From contig NZ_JASZYQ010000003.1 in NCBI RefSeq assembly GCF_030316885.1, positions 124,001-188,000 of the forward strand: DNA of 64,000 bases. Reading direction: 5' to 3'. The position numbers and the translations under genes were made by a program. This document shows, in pieces, positions 1-8,595 of the stretch; the stretch's first letter is position 1, and the number at the start of each line of letters is the position of its first letter. The notes under the pieces were generated by a model. It had not been told where the DNA came from. It saw only the letters and a program-made list of their open reading frames with translations, and did not search any database. The stretch comes from Variovorax jilinensis. Its GTDB lineage: Bacteria > Pseudomonadota > Gammaproteobacteria > Burkholderiales > Burkholderiaceae_C.

Positions 1-371
1 GCGACGCCGACGATGCGGCGCCGACGCTGTTCGACAAGGCAATGGCCGCGGTCGACTGTCCGCGGGTGGAGATCCTGCTGAGTCACGCCGAGGCGCGCGG
101 CAGTCTGGTCGATGCGCTGCGCGAGGAGCGCCGCCGCGGCGCCGCCGACGCAGTCCGGGGGATCGTTCTGGCCGCCACCGGCAACGGCACGCTGCACCAC
201 ACGCTGGAGGCCGCCGCGCTGCGCGCGCAGGCCGATGGGATCGCGGTGCTGCGCGCGACCCGCTGCGTCGAGGGCCGGATCCTGCCCAGGCCCGGCGAGC
301 GCCTGCGCGACGCCGGCGCGCTCACGCCCGTCAAGGCACGCATCGCGCTGATGCTCGAACTGCTGGCCTGA
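1..371 (+). CDS. Asparaginase-family protein, C-terminal part (cut by window edge)
   Basis: Only the last ~123 codons are present; the reading frame is open from base 3 and the true start lies outside the window. The sequence has the C-terminal domain pattern of type I/II L-asparaginases, which hydrolyse asparagine to aspartate and ammonia: a GIVLAATGNGT stretch, a later R-x-T-R-C turn and a closing LTPVKARIALMLELL helix (the family's 'KARI/KARV' tail). The N-terminal catalytic Thr motifs cannot be checked. The next gene begins 4 bases after the stop, so they may be co-transcribed. The family call is firm; substrate preference and localisation cannot be judged from this fragment. Confidence 0.8.
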   Translation, partial: DADDAAPTLFDKAMAAVDCPRVEILLSHAEARGSLVDALREERRRGAADAVRGIVLAATGNGTLHHTLEAAALRAQADGIAVLRATRCVEGRILPRPGERLRDAGALTPVKARIALMLELLA

Positions 372-375
372 CGCC

Positions 376-792
376 ATGCTCGAGCTGCTGCGCTCGACAC
401 CCTGGGCCTATCCCGCGCTGGAGGCGGTGCACATCGTCGGCATCGCGCTGCTGCTCGGTAACCTCGTGGCGCTCGAGCTGCGCGTGTTCGGGCGCGCCGG
501 CACGTTGCCGGTCGCCGGCCTCGCGCGTCTGTCGCTCGGCCTGGCCCTGGGCGGCTTCGGGATCGCGGCCGCGAGCGGAGCGCTGATGTTCGCCACACAG
601 CCGTCCGAACTGCTCGCCAATCGCGCCTTCCTGCTCAAGATGGGCCTGCTGGCCGTGGCCGGCGGCAACGCGCTGTGGTTCCACGGCCGTGGTTCGCTGG
701 TCAAACTCGACACGCTTGCGCGGGTACAGATGTTGTCGTCCACTGCGATCTGGCTGGCGGTCGTGTTCTGCGGCCGCTGGATCGCGTACTAG
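376..792 (+). CDS. Small integral membrane protein, DUF6644-like
   Basis: This is a 138-residue hydrophobic protein with about four transmembrane segments (roughly residues 15-35, 48-72, 82-102 and 115-135). A conserved-looking HIVGIALLLGN segment lies near the N-terminus. It resembles small membrane proteins of the DUF6644/DUF2214 kind found in proteobacteria, whose function is unknown. It follows the asparaginase-family gene by 4 bases and precedes a small exported DUF6152-like protein by 46 bases; in relatives such pairs often sit together near metal or redox genes, but nothing here shows a substrate. I do not recognise a specific function. Confidence 0.6.
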   Translation: MLELLRSTPWAYPALEAVHIVGIALLLGNLVALELRVFGRAGTLPVAGLARLSLGLALGGFGIAAASGALMFATQPSELLANRAFLLKMGLLAVAGGNALWFHGRGSLVKLDTLARVQMLSSTAIWLAVVFCGRWIAY

Positions 793-838
793 CGTTCGCC
801 GGCGTGTCGCCCGGCCTTCGCCGAAAAGGAGTCATCGC

Positions 839-1312
839 ATGAAACGTCGCAGCTTGATCGTGGCACTCGCGGCCGGACCCGCGACCCTGCAGTTGGCCCG
901 CGCCCATCATGGATGGAGCAGCTTCGACCAGGATCGCCCGCTCTACCTCGAAGGCAAGGTGGTGAGTTCGCGCTGGCAGAACCCGCATGCCGAGCTCGTG
1001 ATCGCGGTGCCGGCAGATCTCAAGCTGCCGGCCGATCTCGCCCGGCGCAGCCTGCCGGCGCAGAGCGCGCCGGTCGACGGCCCGGGCCTGCTCGCCAAGA
1101 CGGCGCTGCCCGCACGCAAGGATCGCGAATGGGAGCTCGAACTGGCGCCGCTCACGCGCATGGAGGCCTGGAAGGTGGCCGAGATCGCTCCCGGCACGGC
1201 GGTTTCGGCCGTGGGCTTCGGCACCCGCGACCCCAAGGGCGAAGCCGTGATGCGCGTCGAGTACCTGTTCGTCGGCGACAAGGCCTACGCGCTGCGCTCG
1301 AGCCCCGCCTGA
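839..1312 (+). CDS. Exported DUF6152-like protein
   Basis: The protein is 157 residues. The ATG at 839 is chosen because AAAAGGA at about 825-831 is a good ribosome-binding site and because it gives a clean signal peptide (KRR, then a hydrophobic stretch to about residue 22, ending ARA). The mature part begins HHGWSSFD, the hallmark of DUF6152 proteins, and reads as a compact beta-rich domain (EGKVVSSRWQNPHAEL). It is probably periplasmic. The family is uncharacterised; the His-His start of the mature chain suggests metal binding, but that is speculation. It is the last gene of the short plus-strand group and converges on adk with only 12 bases between stops. Confidence 0.65.
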   Translation: MKRRSLIVALAAGPATLQLARAHHGWSSFDQDRPLYLEGKVVSSRWQNPHAELVIAVPADLKLPADLARRSLPAQSAPVDGPGLLAKTALPARKDREWELELAPLTRMEAWKVAEIAPGTAVSAVGFGTRDPKGEAVMRVEYLFVGDKAYALRSSPA

Positions 1313-1324
1313 CCCGGGGCGACT

Positions 1325-2104
<780 letters not shown>

Positions 2105-2875
2105 CTAGCCCGCGAAAAGGGCGCGCACCCGCGCCAGATCCTCGGGCGTGTCGATGCCCGGCCCCGGCGCATGATCGCTCACGTGGACCGCGATCCGGTG
2201 GCCGTGCCACAGGGCGCGCAACTGCTCGAGCGCCTCGGTCGCCTCGATCGGCGCCGGCGGCAGGCTCGGAAATGCGCGCACGAAGCCCGCTCGATAGCCG
2301 TAGATGCCGATATGACGCAGCGGTGCGGGCGCGGTCGGCAGGGCCTTCGGGCCTGCGGCCGTCGAACCGTCGCGCCACCAGGGAATCGGCGCGCGGCTGA
2401 AGTAGAGCGCATTGCCCGCGGCGTCGAGCACCGCCTTGACGACGTTGGGGTTGAGGAAGTCCTCGAGCGAATCGATGGCGTGCGCCGCCGTGCTCATCGC
2501 GGCGTCCGGATGGTCGGCGAGTGCCTGCGCGACCGCATCGATCAGCTCGGCGGCAATCAGGGGTTCGTCGCCCTGCACGTTTACTACCAGCGCGTCGTCG
2601 GCCAGGCCGAGCTGCACGCAGGCCTCGGCCAGACGGTCGCTGCCGCTCGCGTGGTCGGTTCGGGTGAGCAGGGCGCGCACGCCATGGGCGGTGCAGGCGT
2701 CGACGATCCGGACGTCGTCGGCCGCGACCACCACGCGGGCGGCCGACGATTCGGCGGCGCGCTGCGCCACGCGCACAACCATCGGCAGGCCCGCGATATC
2801 GGCCAGCGGCTTGTCGGGCAGCCGGGTCGAGGCGAGCCGCGCCGGGATCAGGACCGTGAATTCGGCGGCCGGCAC
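2105..2875 (-). CDS. kdsB: 3-deoxy-manno-octulosonate cytidylyltransferase (CMP-Kdo synthetase)
   Basis: KdsB activates Kdo with CTP to give CMP-Kdo for the lipopolysaccharide inner core. The 256-residue length is normal. It carries the N-terminal nucleotide-binding motif [14 protein letters not shown] (about 11-24), VQGDEPLI (about 98-105) and a C-terminal GIDTPEDL signature. Its start is 5 bases downstream of the Trm112 stop, and lpxK lies just beyond, so the genes form an LPS/lipid A operon. Together with LpxK this places outer-membrane glycolipid synthesis here. Confidence 0.96.
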   Translation of the reverse strand: MPAAEFTVLIPARLASTRLPDKPLADIAGLPMVVRVAQRAAESSAARVVVAADDVRIVDACTAHGVRALLTRTDHASGSDRLAEACVQLGLADDALVVNVQGDEPLIAAELIDAVAQALADHPDAAMSTAAHAIDSLEDFLNPNVVKAVLDAAGNALYFSRAPIPWWRDGSTAAGPKALPTAPAPLRHIGIYGYRAGFVRAFPSLPPAPIEATEALEQLRALWHGHRIAVHVSDHAPGPGIDTPEDLARVRALFAG

Positions 2876-2880
2876 GGCGC

Positions 2881-3063
2881 TCAGAGGCCCAGTTCTTCGT
2901 CGGACAGGGTGCGGGCCTCGGTCTCGAGCAGCACCGGAATGCCGTCGCGTACCGGGTAGGCAAGCCGGGCGCTGCGCGAAGACAGCTCCTGCTTCTCGGC
3001 GTTCCAGGTGAGCGGCCCCTTGGTCACGGGGCAGACGAGCAGTTCAAGAAGCTTGGTGTCCAT
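2881..3063 (-). CDS. Trm112-family small protein (YcaR-like)
   Basis: This 60-residue protein begins [18 protein letters not shown], the standard opening of bacterial Trm112/UPF0434 proteins; a central [16 protein letters not shown] segment is also typical. In eukaryotes Trm112 is a partner of methyltransferases; the bacterial role is not settled. Only one cysteine remains of the zinc site, as is common in this bacterial branch. Its start lies 20 bases inside the 3' end of lpxK, so translation of the two is probably coupled. The lpxK-Trm112-kdsB order is widely conserved in proteobacteria. Confidence 0.93.
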   Translation of the reverse strand: MDTKLLELLVCPVTKGPLTWNAEKQELSSRSARLAYPVRDGIPVLLETEARTLSDEELGL

Positions 3064-4021
3064 CGAGCGATGATAGCTTCGCGTCGAGCGCCGCGAGGAA
3101 GGCGGGCTCGGGTTCGAAGTGCAGCGGCACGGCCAGCGCTTCGGGTGCCTTGCGCCACAGCTTGACCGCGTCCTTCTCGGTGCACAGCACGACCGTATCG
3201 GGGGCGGCCGGGGACTGCCAGCGGGCGAAGTCGTCGTGGTCCGGCAGCGCGATGCATTCGCGCGGCGAGATGCCGCGTGCGCGCAGCATCTCGAAGAAGG
3301 CCTCGGGCCTGGCGATCGCAGCCACGGCGACGATGTCGCGTCCGGCCAGCGAGGCCAGCGTCACGCTGCTGCCGTCGGCGCGCAGGGCGTGGTCGGCAAG
3401 TTCGCGCCGGGCGCCGAAGCCCGCGAAGGCCGGGTGCGCCCCGGTATGGAGCACGAGATCGCAAGGTCGCGGCCAGGCTTCGCGCAGCGGGCCCGCGGGC
3501 AGCAGCCAGCCGTTGCCGGCGCCGCGATCGTCGAAGACGCAGATCTCGACGTCGCGACCGAGCGCCAGATGCTGCAGGCCGTCGTCGCCGACGATCACCC
3601 CGGTCTCCGGATGGCGTGCCAGCAGCGCCCGCGCCGCCTCGACGCGGCGCCGGGCGACGAAAACCGGTGCGCCGGTGGCATGGTGGATCAGGGCCGGTTC
3701 GTCGCCGACTTCGGCCGGGTCGCTGCGGGCTCCCACCTCGCGGCAGTCGGTGGTGCTGCGGCCGTAGCCGCGCGACACCACGCCCACGCGCAGCCCGCGC
3801 GACTGCAGGTGGCGAACGATCGCGATCACCACCGGCGTCTTGCCGGCACCGCCCGCGATCACGTTGCCGACCACCACCACTAGGGCCGCGACGCGCTCGG
3901 TGCGCAGCAGTCCGTATCGGTAGAGGGCGCGTCGCAGGGCGGCGAGGGCGCCGAACAGGCGCGACACGGGCCACAGCAGGCAGGCCAGCGCGCCGCGTCG
4001 CAGCCAGGCCTGCGCAAGCAA
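3044..4021 (-). CDS. lpxK: Tetraacyldisaccharide 4'-kinase
   Basis: LpxK phosphorylates the 4' position of the tetraacyl-disaccharide to form lipid IVA at the inner face of the cytoplasmic membrane. The 325-residue length is normal. The Walker A motif GGAGKT is at residues 57-62, after an amphipathic/hydrophobic N-terminus that docks to the membrane; [18 protein letters not shown] and the late CTEKDAVKL motif are also present. It is preceded by exbD with one base between the genes and overlaps the Trm112 gene by 20 bases. The exbB-exbD-lpxK-kdsB order is a known betaproteobacterial arrangement. Confidence 0.96.
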   Translation of the reverse strand: MLAQAWLRRGALACLLWPVSRLFGALAALRRALYRYGLLRTERVAALVVVVGNVIAGGAGKTPVVIAIVRHLQSRGLRVGVVSRGYGRSTTDCREVGARSDPAEVGDEPALIHHATGAPVFVARRRVEAARALLARHPETGVIVGDDGLQHLALGRDVEICVFDDRGAGNGWLLPAGPLREAWPRPCDLVLHTGAHPAFAGFGARRELADHALRADGSSVTLASLAGRDIVAVAAIARPEAFFEMLRARGISPRECIALPDHDDFARWQSPAAPDTVVLCTEKDAVKLWRKAPEALAVPLHFEPEPAFLAALDAKLSSLDGHQAS

Positions 4022-4022
4022 G

Positions 4023-4454
4023 CTAGCGCCCCGCCTGCGCGGCCGACTGGGTGGCGAAGGTGATCTGCATCAGCCCGACCCGGCGCGCCGCTTCCATCAC
4101 CGTGATCACCGACTGGTGCGCGGCGCTGGCGTCGGCACTGATGATCACCACGTTGTCCTTGGCGCCGCCCGAGGCGGCCGCGAGCGCGGACGCCAGGGCA
4201 TCGACGCTGCGTTCCGGCAGCACGTTTCGGTTGATGGAGTAGCGGCCATCGGCCGAGACCGCGACGATCACTTCCTTGGGATGATCGCGCTGGGCTTCGG
4301 CATCGGCTACCGGCAGGCGCAGCTGCATCTCGGTGAACTTGCTGTAGGTGGTCGACAGCATCAGGAAGATCAGCACCACCAGGAGCACGTCGATGAACGG
4401 GATCAGGTTGATCTCGGGCTCCTCGCGGGACCCGTGGCGGAAGTGCATCCTCAT
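4023..4454 (-). CDS. exbD: ExbD/TolR-family biopolymer transport protein
   Basis: This 143-residue protein has one transmembrane helix (about 16-35) bearing the functionally essential Asp at residue 22 (in [10 protein letters not shown]), followed by a periplasmic domain. ExbD forms the proton-driven motor with ExbB and energises TonB or a Tol-like partner. The start at 4454 gives a 4-base ATGA overlap with the exbB stop, which supports it over the second Met at 4448. No tonB or tolA/B gene is in the window, so the partner cannot be named; ExbD rather than TolR is inferred from the lpxK neighbourhood. Confidence 0.9.
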   Translation of the reverse strand: MRMHFRHGSREEPEINLIPFIDVLLVVLIFLMLSTTYSKFTEMQLRLPVADAEAQRDHPKEVIVAVSADGRYSINRNVLPERSVDALASALAAASGGAKDNVVIISADASAAHQSVITVMEAARRVGLMQITFATQSAAQAGR

Positions 4455-5083
4455 CGGCGCAGCGTGTCCAGGTGGCGGGCGAAGCGCTCGCCTGCCAGTT
4501 CGAGGTTCAGCAGGTATTCGTCGACCCGGGTGCGGAAGTAGCGCCAGAAGATCAGCGCGGGGATCGCGATGATCAGCCCGAAGGCCGTGTTGTAGAGCGC
4601 GATCGAGATGCCGTGCGCGAGTTGCGCCGGATTGCCCGAGCCGACCGCACCGCTGGCCGGCGACTGCGAGCCGAAGATCTCGATCATGCCGATGACGGTG
4701 CCGAGCAGGCCCAGCAGCGGGGCCGCCGAGGCGATGGTCGCCAGCGCCGGCAGGTAGCGTTCCAGCCGGTGGGCCACCACGCGGCCGGCGGATTCCATCG
4801 ACACGCGCAGGTCTTCCTCGGTGGCCATCGGGTTCGCATTGAGAGCCCGGAAGCCCGCGGCGAGCACTTCGCCGAGGCCGGAATTCTTCTCGAGCTTGGT
4901 GACCACGTCGGGGCCGGGGATCGAGGTACGCGATACCGTGATCGCCTCGTCGAGCAGCTTGGGCGGCAGCACCCTGGAAGTCTTGAGGCTGGTGAAGCGT
5001 TCGATGACGAGCGCCATCCCGATCACCGAACAGGCGAGCAACGGCCAGATCGGCCAACCCGCAGCAACTATGATGGAAAACAA
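4451..5083 (-). CDS. exbB: ExbB/MotA-TolQ-family proton channel protein
   Basis: This is the partner of ExbD in the inner-membrane motor. The TTG at 5083 is preferred because GGAGGA sits at 5088-5093, about 4-5 bases upstream, and because the protein then begins directly at the first helix (LFSIIVAAGWPIWPLL); the first in-frame alternative further up, at 5128, adds 15 unconserved residues. There are three hydrophobic helices (about 5-25, 105-130 and 150-175) with a large cytoplasmic loop between the first two, and the conserved TIASAAPLLGLLGTV motif. From 5083 the protein is 210 residues, normal for the family. Confidence 0.9.
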   Translation of the reverse strand: MFSIIVAAGWPIWPLLACSVIGMALVIERFTSLKTSRVLPPKLLDEAITVSRTSIPGPDVVTKLEKNSGLGEVLAAGFRALNANPMATEEDLRVSMESAGRVVAHRLERYLPALATIASAAPLLGLLGTVIGMIEIFGSQSPASGAVGSGNPAQLAHGISIALYNTAFGLIIAIPALIFWRYFRTRVDEYLLNLELAGERFARHLDTLRR

Positions 5084-5120
5084 GGATTCCTCCGGCCCAT
5101 GGACTGCAAATGCGCGGCGA

Positions 5121-5129
5121 TTATCCACC
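5121..5129 (+). promoter_or_regulatory. DnaA-box-like site (8 of 9)
   Basis: TTATCCACC differs from the consensus DnaA box TTATCCACA at the last base only. It lies 38 bases upstream of the exbB start, in the exbB/xseA gap. Confidence 0.4.
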
Positions 5130-5143
5130 GAGCCGGCGCCCCG

Positions 5144-5164
5144 ACATGACGTAGTTCGTCATGT
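5144..5164. promoter_or_regulatory. 21-base perfect inverted repeat (operator-like)
   Basis: ACATGACG, a 5-base centre (TAGTT) and CGTCATGT form a perfect 8+8 dyad. It lies between the two DnaA-box-like sites and about 60 bases upstream of the exbB start. The spacing (13 bases between arm starts) suits a dimeric DNA-binding protein; it has no following T-run and so is not a terminator. It does not resemble a Fur box. The binding protein is unknown. Confidence 0.4.
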
Positions 5165-5184
5165 AGGCGTCGACGCACAGAATA

Positions 5185-5193
5185 TGTGGATAA
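5185..5193 (-). promoter_or_regulatory. Consensus DnaA box, with a degenerate copy 12 bases on
   Basis: TGTGGATAA on the plus strand is the exact reverse complement of TTATCCACA. A 7-of-9 copy, TGTGAGTAA, follows at 5197-5205 in the same orientation, 12 bases away, roughly one helical turn. No dnaA, dnaN or gyrB is nearby, so this is not proposed as the chromosomal origin. Confidence 0.5.
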
Positions 5194-5398
5194 CTTTGTG
5201 AGTAACACGCAGAGCAACCGTGCCGAAGCCGCGCCGCATGGGCCTTTCAACAGATCGATCGAATTTTGAGCAGCACTTTCTTCAATCAAATCAACGACTT
5301 CCACCATAACGCGTGCCTGTTGTGCGAATGCCGCACCTGCTTTGAGGCCACGGTTGCGTGTTGTGGACGACTCGGCACCGACGCGGGGTGAAAACGTG

Positions 5399-6730
5399 AT
5401 GGAACGTGAGCAACCGCCCTCGCCGGGACCGAGGGTCTGGGCCGTCGGCGCGCTCTGCCGCGCGGTGGCGGATGCACTCGACGCGCGTTTCAATCCGGTC
5501 ACGGTGCAGGGCGAGATCTCCGGCTTCTCGCGCGCATCGAGCGGCCACTGCTACTTCTCGCTGAAGGATGCCTCGGGCCAGTTGCGCTGCGCCATGTTCC
5601 GGCGCGCGGCCGGGCTGCTCGACTTCTCGCCGCGCGACGGCGACCAGGTCGAGGTGCGCGGGCGGCTGGCGGTCTACGAGCCGCGCGGCGATCTGCAACT
5701 GGTGGTCGAGAGCCTGCGGCGCGCGGGGCAGGGGGCGCTGTTCGAGCAGTTCATGCAGCGCAAGGCCCGGCTCGAGGCCGAGGGGCTGTTCGACCCAGCC
5801 CGCAAGCGGCCGCTGGCGGTCATGCCGCGTGCGATCGGACTCGTGACCTCTCTCGGCGCGGCCGCCCTGCACGACGTCGTCACGGCCCTGCGGCGCCGCG
5901 TGCCGCACATTCCGCTGGTGCTGGCGCCCGCCGCCGTGCAGGGCGCGGCAGCGCCGGCCGAACTGGTGGCGGCGCTTCGCTCGCTCTATGCGCTCGACGC
6001 AGCCGAGGCGCCGATCGACGTCATCCTGCTGGTGCGCGGCGGAGGCTCGATCGAGGACCTGTGGGCCTTCAACGACGAGACGCTGGCGCGCACCATCGTG
6101 CAGAGCCCGGTGCCGCTCGTGAGCGGGGTCGGCCACGAGACCGACTTCACGATCGCCGATTTCTGCGCCGACCTGCGCGCGCCGACGCCGACCGCCGCGG
6201 CCGAACTGGTCGCGGCACCGCGAGACCTGTGGCTGGGTGCGCTGGAACTGCTCGAGGAGCGGCTGCGCGACGCGGTGCTGAGCCGCGTCGACGGTCTCAG
6301 CCAGCGACTGGACCAGGCCAGCGGCAGGCTGGGCCGGCCGTCGAACCTGGTGGCTCGCCAGCGCCTGGGCCTAGCGCGCCAGGCGCAGCGGCTGCACTAC
6401 GCGGTGCTGTCACGTACCGGCCGCTTCGCGCAGGCGCAGCAGGCGCTGCAGGCGAGGGCGCCGATGGGCCTGCGAACCAGCCTCGCGCGCCAGAAGGAGC
6501 GCCTCGAGCGCGCGGCGCTTCGGCTGCAACTGCTCGATCCGGCGCTGGTGCTGCAGCGCGGCTACGCCTGGCTCACGGACGCCGACGGCCACGCGGTCAC
6601 GCGTGCCGCCGATCTCGCGCCGGGCGACGAGGTCAGCGCCCGGCTGGCCGACGGCAGCGTGGCGTTGAAGGTTCAGCAACAGGCCCCGCCAGCAGGGACA
6701 TCGCGGCAGCGTCCGACGCCCGGTACCTGA
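5399..6730 (+). CDS. xseA: Exodeoxyribonuclease VII large subunit
   Basis: XseA with the small XseB subunit degrades single-stranded DNA in both directions during repair. From the ATG at 5399 the protein is 443 residues, as expected. It has an N-terminal OB-fold (WAVGALCRAVADAL, VQGEISGFSRASSGHCYFSLKD) and the central nuclease domain with GLVTSLGAAALHDV, LVRGGGSIEDLWAFNDE and SGVGHETDFTIADF, followed by a long helical region. A TTG at 5342 is in frame, but the extra residues are not family-like. No xseB is adjacent, which is usual. The 3' end lies 50 bases before sodB. Confidence 0.95.
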   Translation: MEREQPPSPGPRVWAVGALCRAVADALDARFNPVTVQGEISGFSRASSGHCYFSLKDASGQLRCAMFRRAAGLLDFSPRDGDQVEVRGRLAVYEPRGDLQLVVESLRRAGQGALFEQFMQRKARLEAEGLFDPARKRPLAVMPRAIGLVTSLGAAALHDVVTALRRRVPHIPLVLAPAAVQGAAAPAELVAALRSLYALDAAEAPIDVILLVRGGGSIEDLWAFNDETLARTIVQSPVPLVSGVGHETDFTIADFCADLRAPTPTAAAELVAAPRDLWLGALELLEERLRDAVLSRVDGLSQRLDQASGRLGRPSNLVARQRLGLARQAQRLHYAVLSRTGRFAQAQQALQARAPMGLRTSLARQKERLERAALRLQLLDPALVLQRGYAWLTDADGHAVTRAADLAPGDEVSARLADGSVALKVQQQAPPAGTSRQRPTPGT

Positions 6731-6780
6731 ATCCTTCCTAGAATCGACGTTTCCGATCAACCAACCCGCGAGAAAAAAAC

Positions 6781-7362
6781 ATGGAACACGTTCTGCCTCC
6801 CCTGCCGTACGCACTGGACGCGCTGGCGCCCGAGTATTCGAAGGAAACGATGGAGTACCACTACGGCAAGCACCACAACGCTTACGTCGTGAACCTCAAC
6901 AACCTGCAGAAGGGCACCGAGTTCGAGAGCATGACGCTCGAGGAGATCGTCAAGAAGTCCAGCGGCGGCATCTACAACAACTCCGCCCAGATCTGGAACC
7001 ACACCTTCTTCTGGAACTGCATGAAGCCCGCGGGCGGCGGCGATCCCACCGGCGCGCTGGCCAAGGCGATCGATGCCAAGTGGGGCAGCTATGCGGCCTT
7101 CAAGGAAGCCTTCGTGAAGTCGGCTGTCGGCAACTTCGGCTCGGGCTGGACCTGGCTCGTGAAGAAGCCCGACGGCTCGGTCGACATCGTCAACACCGGC
7201 GCTGCCGGCACGCCGCTGACCACCGCGGACACCGCGCTGCTGACGGTCGACGTCTGGGAACACGCCTACTACATCGACTACCGCAACCTGCGCCCCAAGT
7301 TCGTCGAGACCTTCCTCGCCAAGCTCGTGAACTGGGATTTCGCCGCGAAGAACTTCGGCTGA
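6781..7362 (+). CDS. sodB: Iron superoxide dismutase
   Basis: This 193-residue cytoplasmic enzyme dismutates superoxide. Metal ligands are His27, His74, Asp157 and His161, in the expected contexts ([27 protein letters not shown]). The AQ-W-NHTFFW form and the overall sequence favour the iron type over manganese. A TAGAAT -10-like hexamer at 6739-6744 would give a leader of about 30 bases ending in an A-rich run (GAGAAAAAAAC) before the ATG. A strong hairpin terminator follows at 7394-7422. The xseA-sodB adjacency is common in Comamonadaceae. Confidence 0.97.
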   Translation: MEHVLPPLPYALDALAPEYSKETMEYHYGKHHNAYVVNLNNLQKGTEFESMTLEEIVKKSSGGIYNNSAQIWNHTFFWNCMKPAGGGDPTGALAKAIDAKWGSYAAFKEAFVKSAVGNFGSGWTWLVKKPDGSVDIVNTGAAGTPLTTADTALLTVDVWEHAYYIDYRNLRPKFVETFLAKLVNWDFAAKNFG

Positions 7363-7393
7363 GCGGCCGGCCGGGGAATGTCCCGGTTCAATG

Positions 7394-7422
7394 AAAAAGC
7401 CGACCTGAGGGTCGGCTTTTTT
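7394..7422 (+). terminator. Rho-independent terminator after sodB
   Basis: The stem GCCGACC / GGTCGGC is extended by AAAAA/TTTTT pairs, with a TGAG loop at 7406-7409 and a T-run to 7422. The flanking A-run means it may also terminate the converging minus-strand DUF192 gene. Confidence 0.9.
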
Positions 7423-7448
7423 GCGCCCCGGAAGGGCTCAAGCTGCGA

Positions 7449-7895
7449 TCACTTGAACAGCGTGCCGCTCAGCTTGCTGCCCGCGTGGATGCCCTTCCTG
7501 GCAAACCAGCCCTGATTCATCTCGAGCACGAAGCGCACCGGCTCGGTCGAGCAGTGCGAGTTCTCGGTCATGGGCTGCATGTCGACCAGGTTCACGATCC
7601 GGCCGTCGTCGGCCACGAAGGCCGCGCTCAGCGGCAGCAGGGTGTTGCGCATCCAGAAGCACTGGGTGGCCGGTTGGTCGAAGACGAAGATCATGCCTTC
7701 GGTCTGCGGCATTTCCTTGCGTGACATGAGGCCGATCTCGCGCTGCCTCGGGGTCTGGGCCACCTGGGCGTCGATCTGGTACATGCCGGCCATGATCCGC
7801 GCGCGCGGCAGGTCGGTCTGCGGCGGCGGCGGTGTCTGCGCTGCGGCGCAAAGAGAGACGGACAACGCGAGGCAAACGAGGAAACGCTGGAACAT
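7449..7895 (-). CDS. DUF192 family exported protein
   Basis: This is a 148-residue protein with a signal peptide (about 1-20, ending in an Ala-rich stretch before TPPPPQ). The mature domain is DUF192: QREIGLMSRKEMP, GMIFVFD, CFWMRNTLLPLSAAFV and a closing FVLEMNQGWFARKGI. Structures exist for the family but its function is unsettled. The start at 7895 is chosen because it opens directly on the signal peptide; codons further upstream are unconserved. It stands alone, converging on sodB. Confidence 0.85.
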   Translation of the reverse strand: MFQRFLVCLALSVSLCAAAQTPPPPQTDLPRARIMAGMYQIDAQVAQTPRQREIGLMSRKEMPQTEGMIFVFDQPATQCFWMRNTLLPLSAAFVADDGRIVNLVDMQPMTENSHCSTEPVRFVLEMNQGWFARKGIHAGSKLSGTLFK

Positions 7896-8027
7896 GGTCG
7901 ACCTTCGGGACGGCAACAAAAACAAGAATGCCCGCGCGGGCGGGCAGGTATCGATAGGGTGCAAAGCTTAACGCCTCGGCGATTCAATTGCCGCATCCAC
8001 CCGAACGCGTCTCGTTGGCGATCGGAC

Positions 8028-8054
8028 AAAAAAAAGCGCTCCGGAGAGCGCTCT
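8028..8054 (-). terminator. Rho-independent terminator of the 8079-8405 gene
   Basis: On the minus strand, GAGCGCT-type arms (8035-8041 and 8046-8052) enclose a 4-base loop and are followed by a run of eight T (plus-strand A at 8028-8035). It starts 25 bases after the stop of the small exported protein gene. Confidence 0.88.
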
Positions 8055-8078
8055 TGCCGTCATACGGGAATTCCCGAA

Positions 8079-8405
8079 TTACTGGGGCGTGCCGCCTTGC
8101 GGGTTCATCTTGCGAACGCTGCCGTCCTTGTTGCGGCGGCGGTCGTCGCGCGTCGCGGTGCGGGCCTGCGCATTGGCGGTGGCCTTGTTGGTCACCAGGC
8201 CGCCGCTGCCTTCGGCGGTCTTGCCGGTGTCGCCGCCCTGGGGACGCACTTCGCCCTGCGGCTTCGACGCACGGCGCTCGACGGCGCGCTGCTGCGACTT
8301 GGAGTTGGTGATCGGCTGCTGCTCCGACGAGGTGCCAGGAGGATTTTGTGCATAGGCACCTGCTGCAAACAGGCCGGCGATCATGACTGCGAGAACTTTG
8401 CTCAT
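8079..8405 (-). CDS. Small exported low-complexity protein, function unknown
   Basis: This 108-residue protein has a clear signal peptide (MSKVLAVMIAGLFAAGAYA, cleavage before QNPPG). The mature ~88 residues are hydrophilic, rich in Gln, Arg, Lys, Gly, Ser and Thr with almost no hydrophobic core, and so are probably disordered (SKSQQRAVERRASKPQGE, then KATANAQARTATRDDRRRNK). It has no family I recognise. It stands alone between its own strong terminator and the divergent icd gene, so it is an independent transcription unit. A structural or stress-related periplasmic role is possible but unsupported. Confidence 0.75.
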   Translation of the reverse strand: MSKVLAVMIAGLFAAGAYAQNPPGTSSEQQPITNSKSQQRAVERRASKPQGEVRPQGGDTGKTAEGSGGLVTNKATANAQARTATRDDRRRNKDGSVRKMNPQGGTPQ

Positions 8406-8595
8406 TGCGGATTCCTCAAAGGAAATGGTTTGAAAACGCCTCCCGGCCAGCAGAAGGTCTGCCAACAACGGCGCCGGTCCGGCTGTGGTTGACACATCCT
8501 TCGGGCCCCTCCGGTTGCGTCTAAAATTCTAAGGCTATTCAGCCGGTTGGATACCCGGAGTCTTCCAGCCCTTTATCTCCCGGAGTTTTGCCGCC

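Larger units (their letters stand above)
5084..5398. other. 315-base divergent intergenic region exbB / xseA
   Basis: This is the only gap above 300 bases in the window and it is less GC-rich than its surroundings. It holds DnaA-box-like 9-mers at 5121-5129 and 5185-5193, a weaker copy at 5197-5205 and a perfect inverted repeat at 5144-5164 (listed separately). Promoters for both divergent genes should lie here, but no convincing -35/-10 pair could be fixed by eye. Short open frames across it look like chance translation of the repeated sites. Confidence 0.6.

Noticed and set aside
5084..5398. Chromosomal replication origin in the exbB/xseA gap
   Set aside because: Only one exact DnaA box and two weaker ones, no AT-rich unwinding element of usual size and no dnaA/dnaN/gyrB or parAB nearby. 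Kept as regulatory sites only.
8489..8527. TTGACA with TAAAAT as an icd promoter
   Set aside because: The TTGACA (8489-8494) and TAAAAT (8522-8527) are 27 bases apart, too far for one sigma-70 promoter; only the -10 is mentioned under icd.
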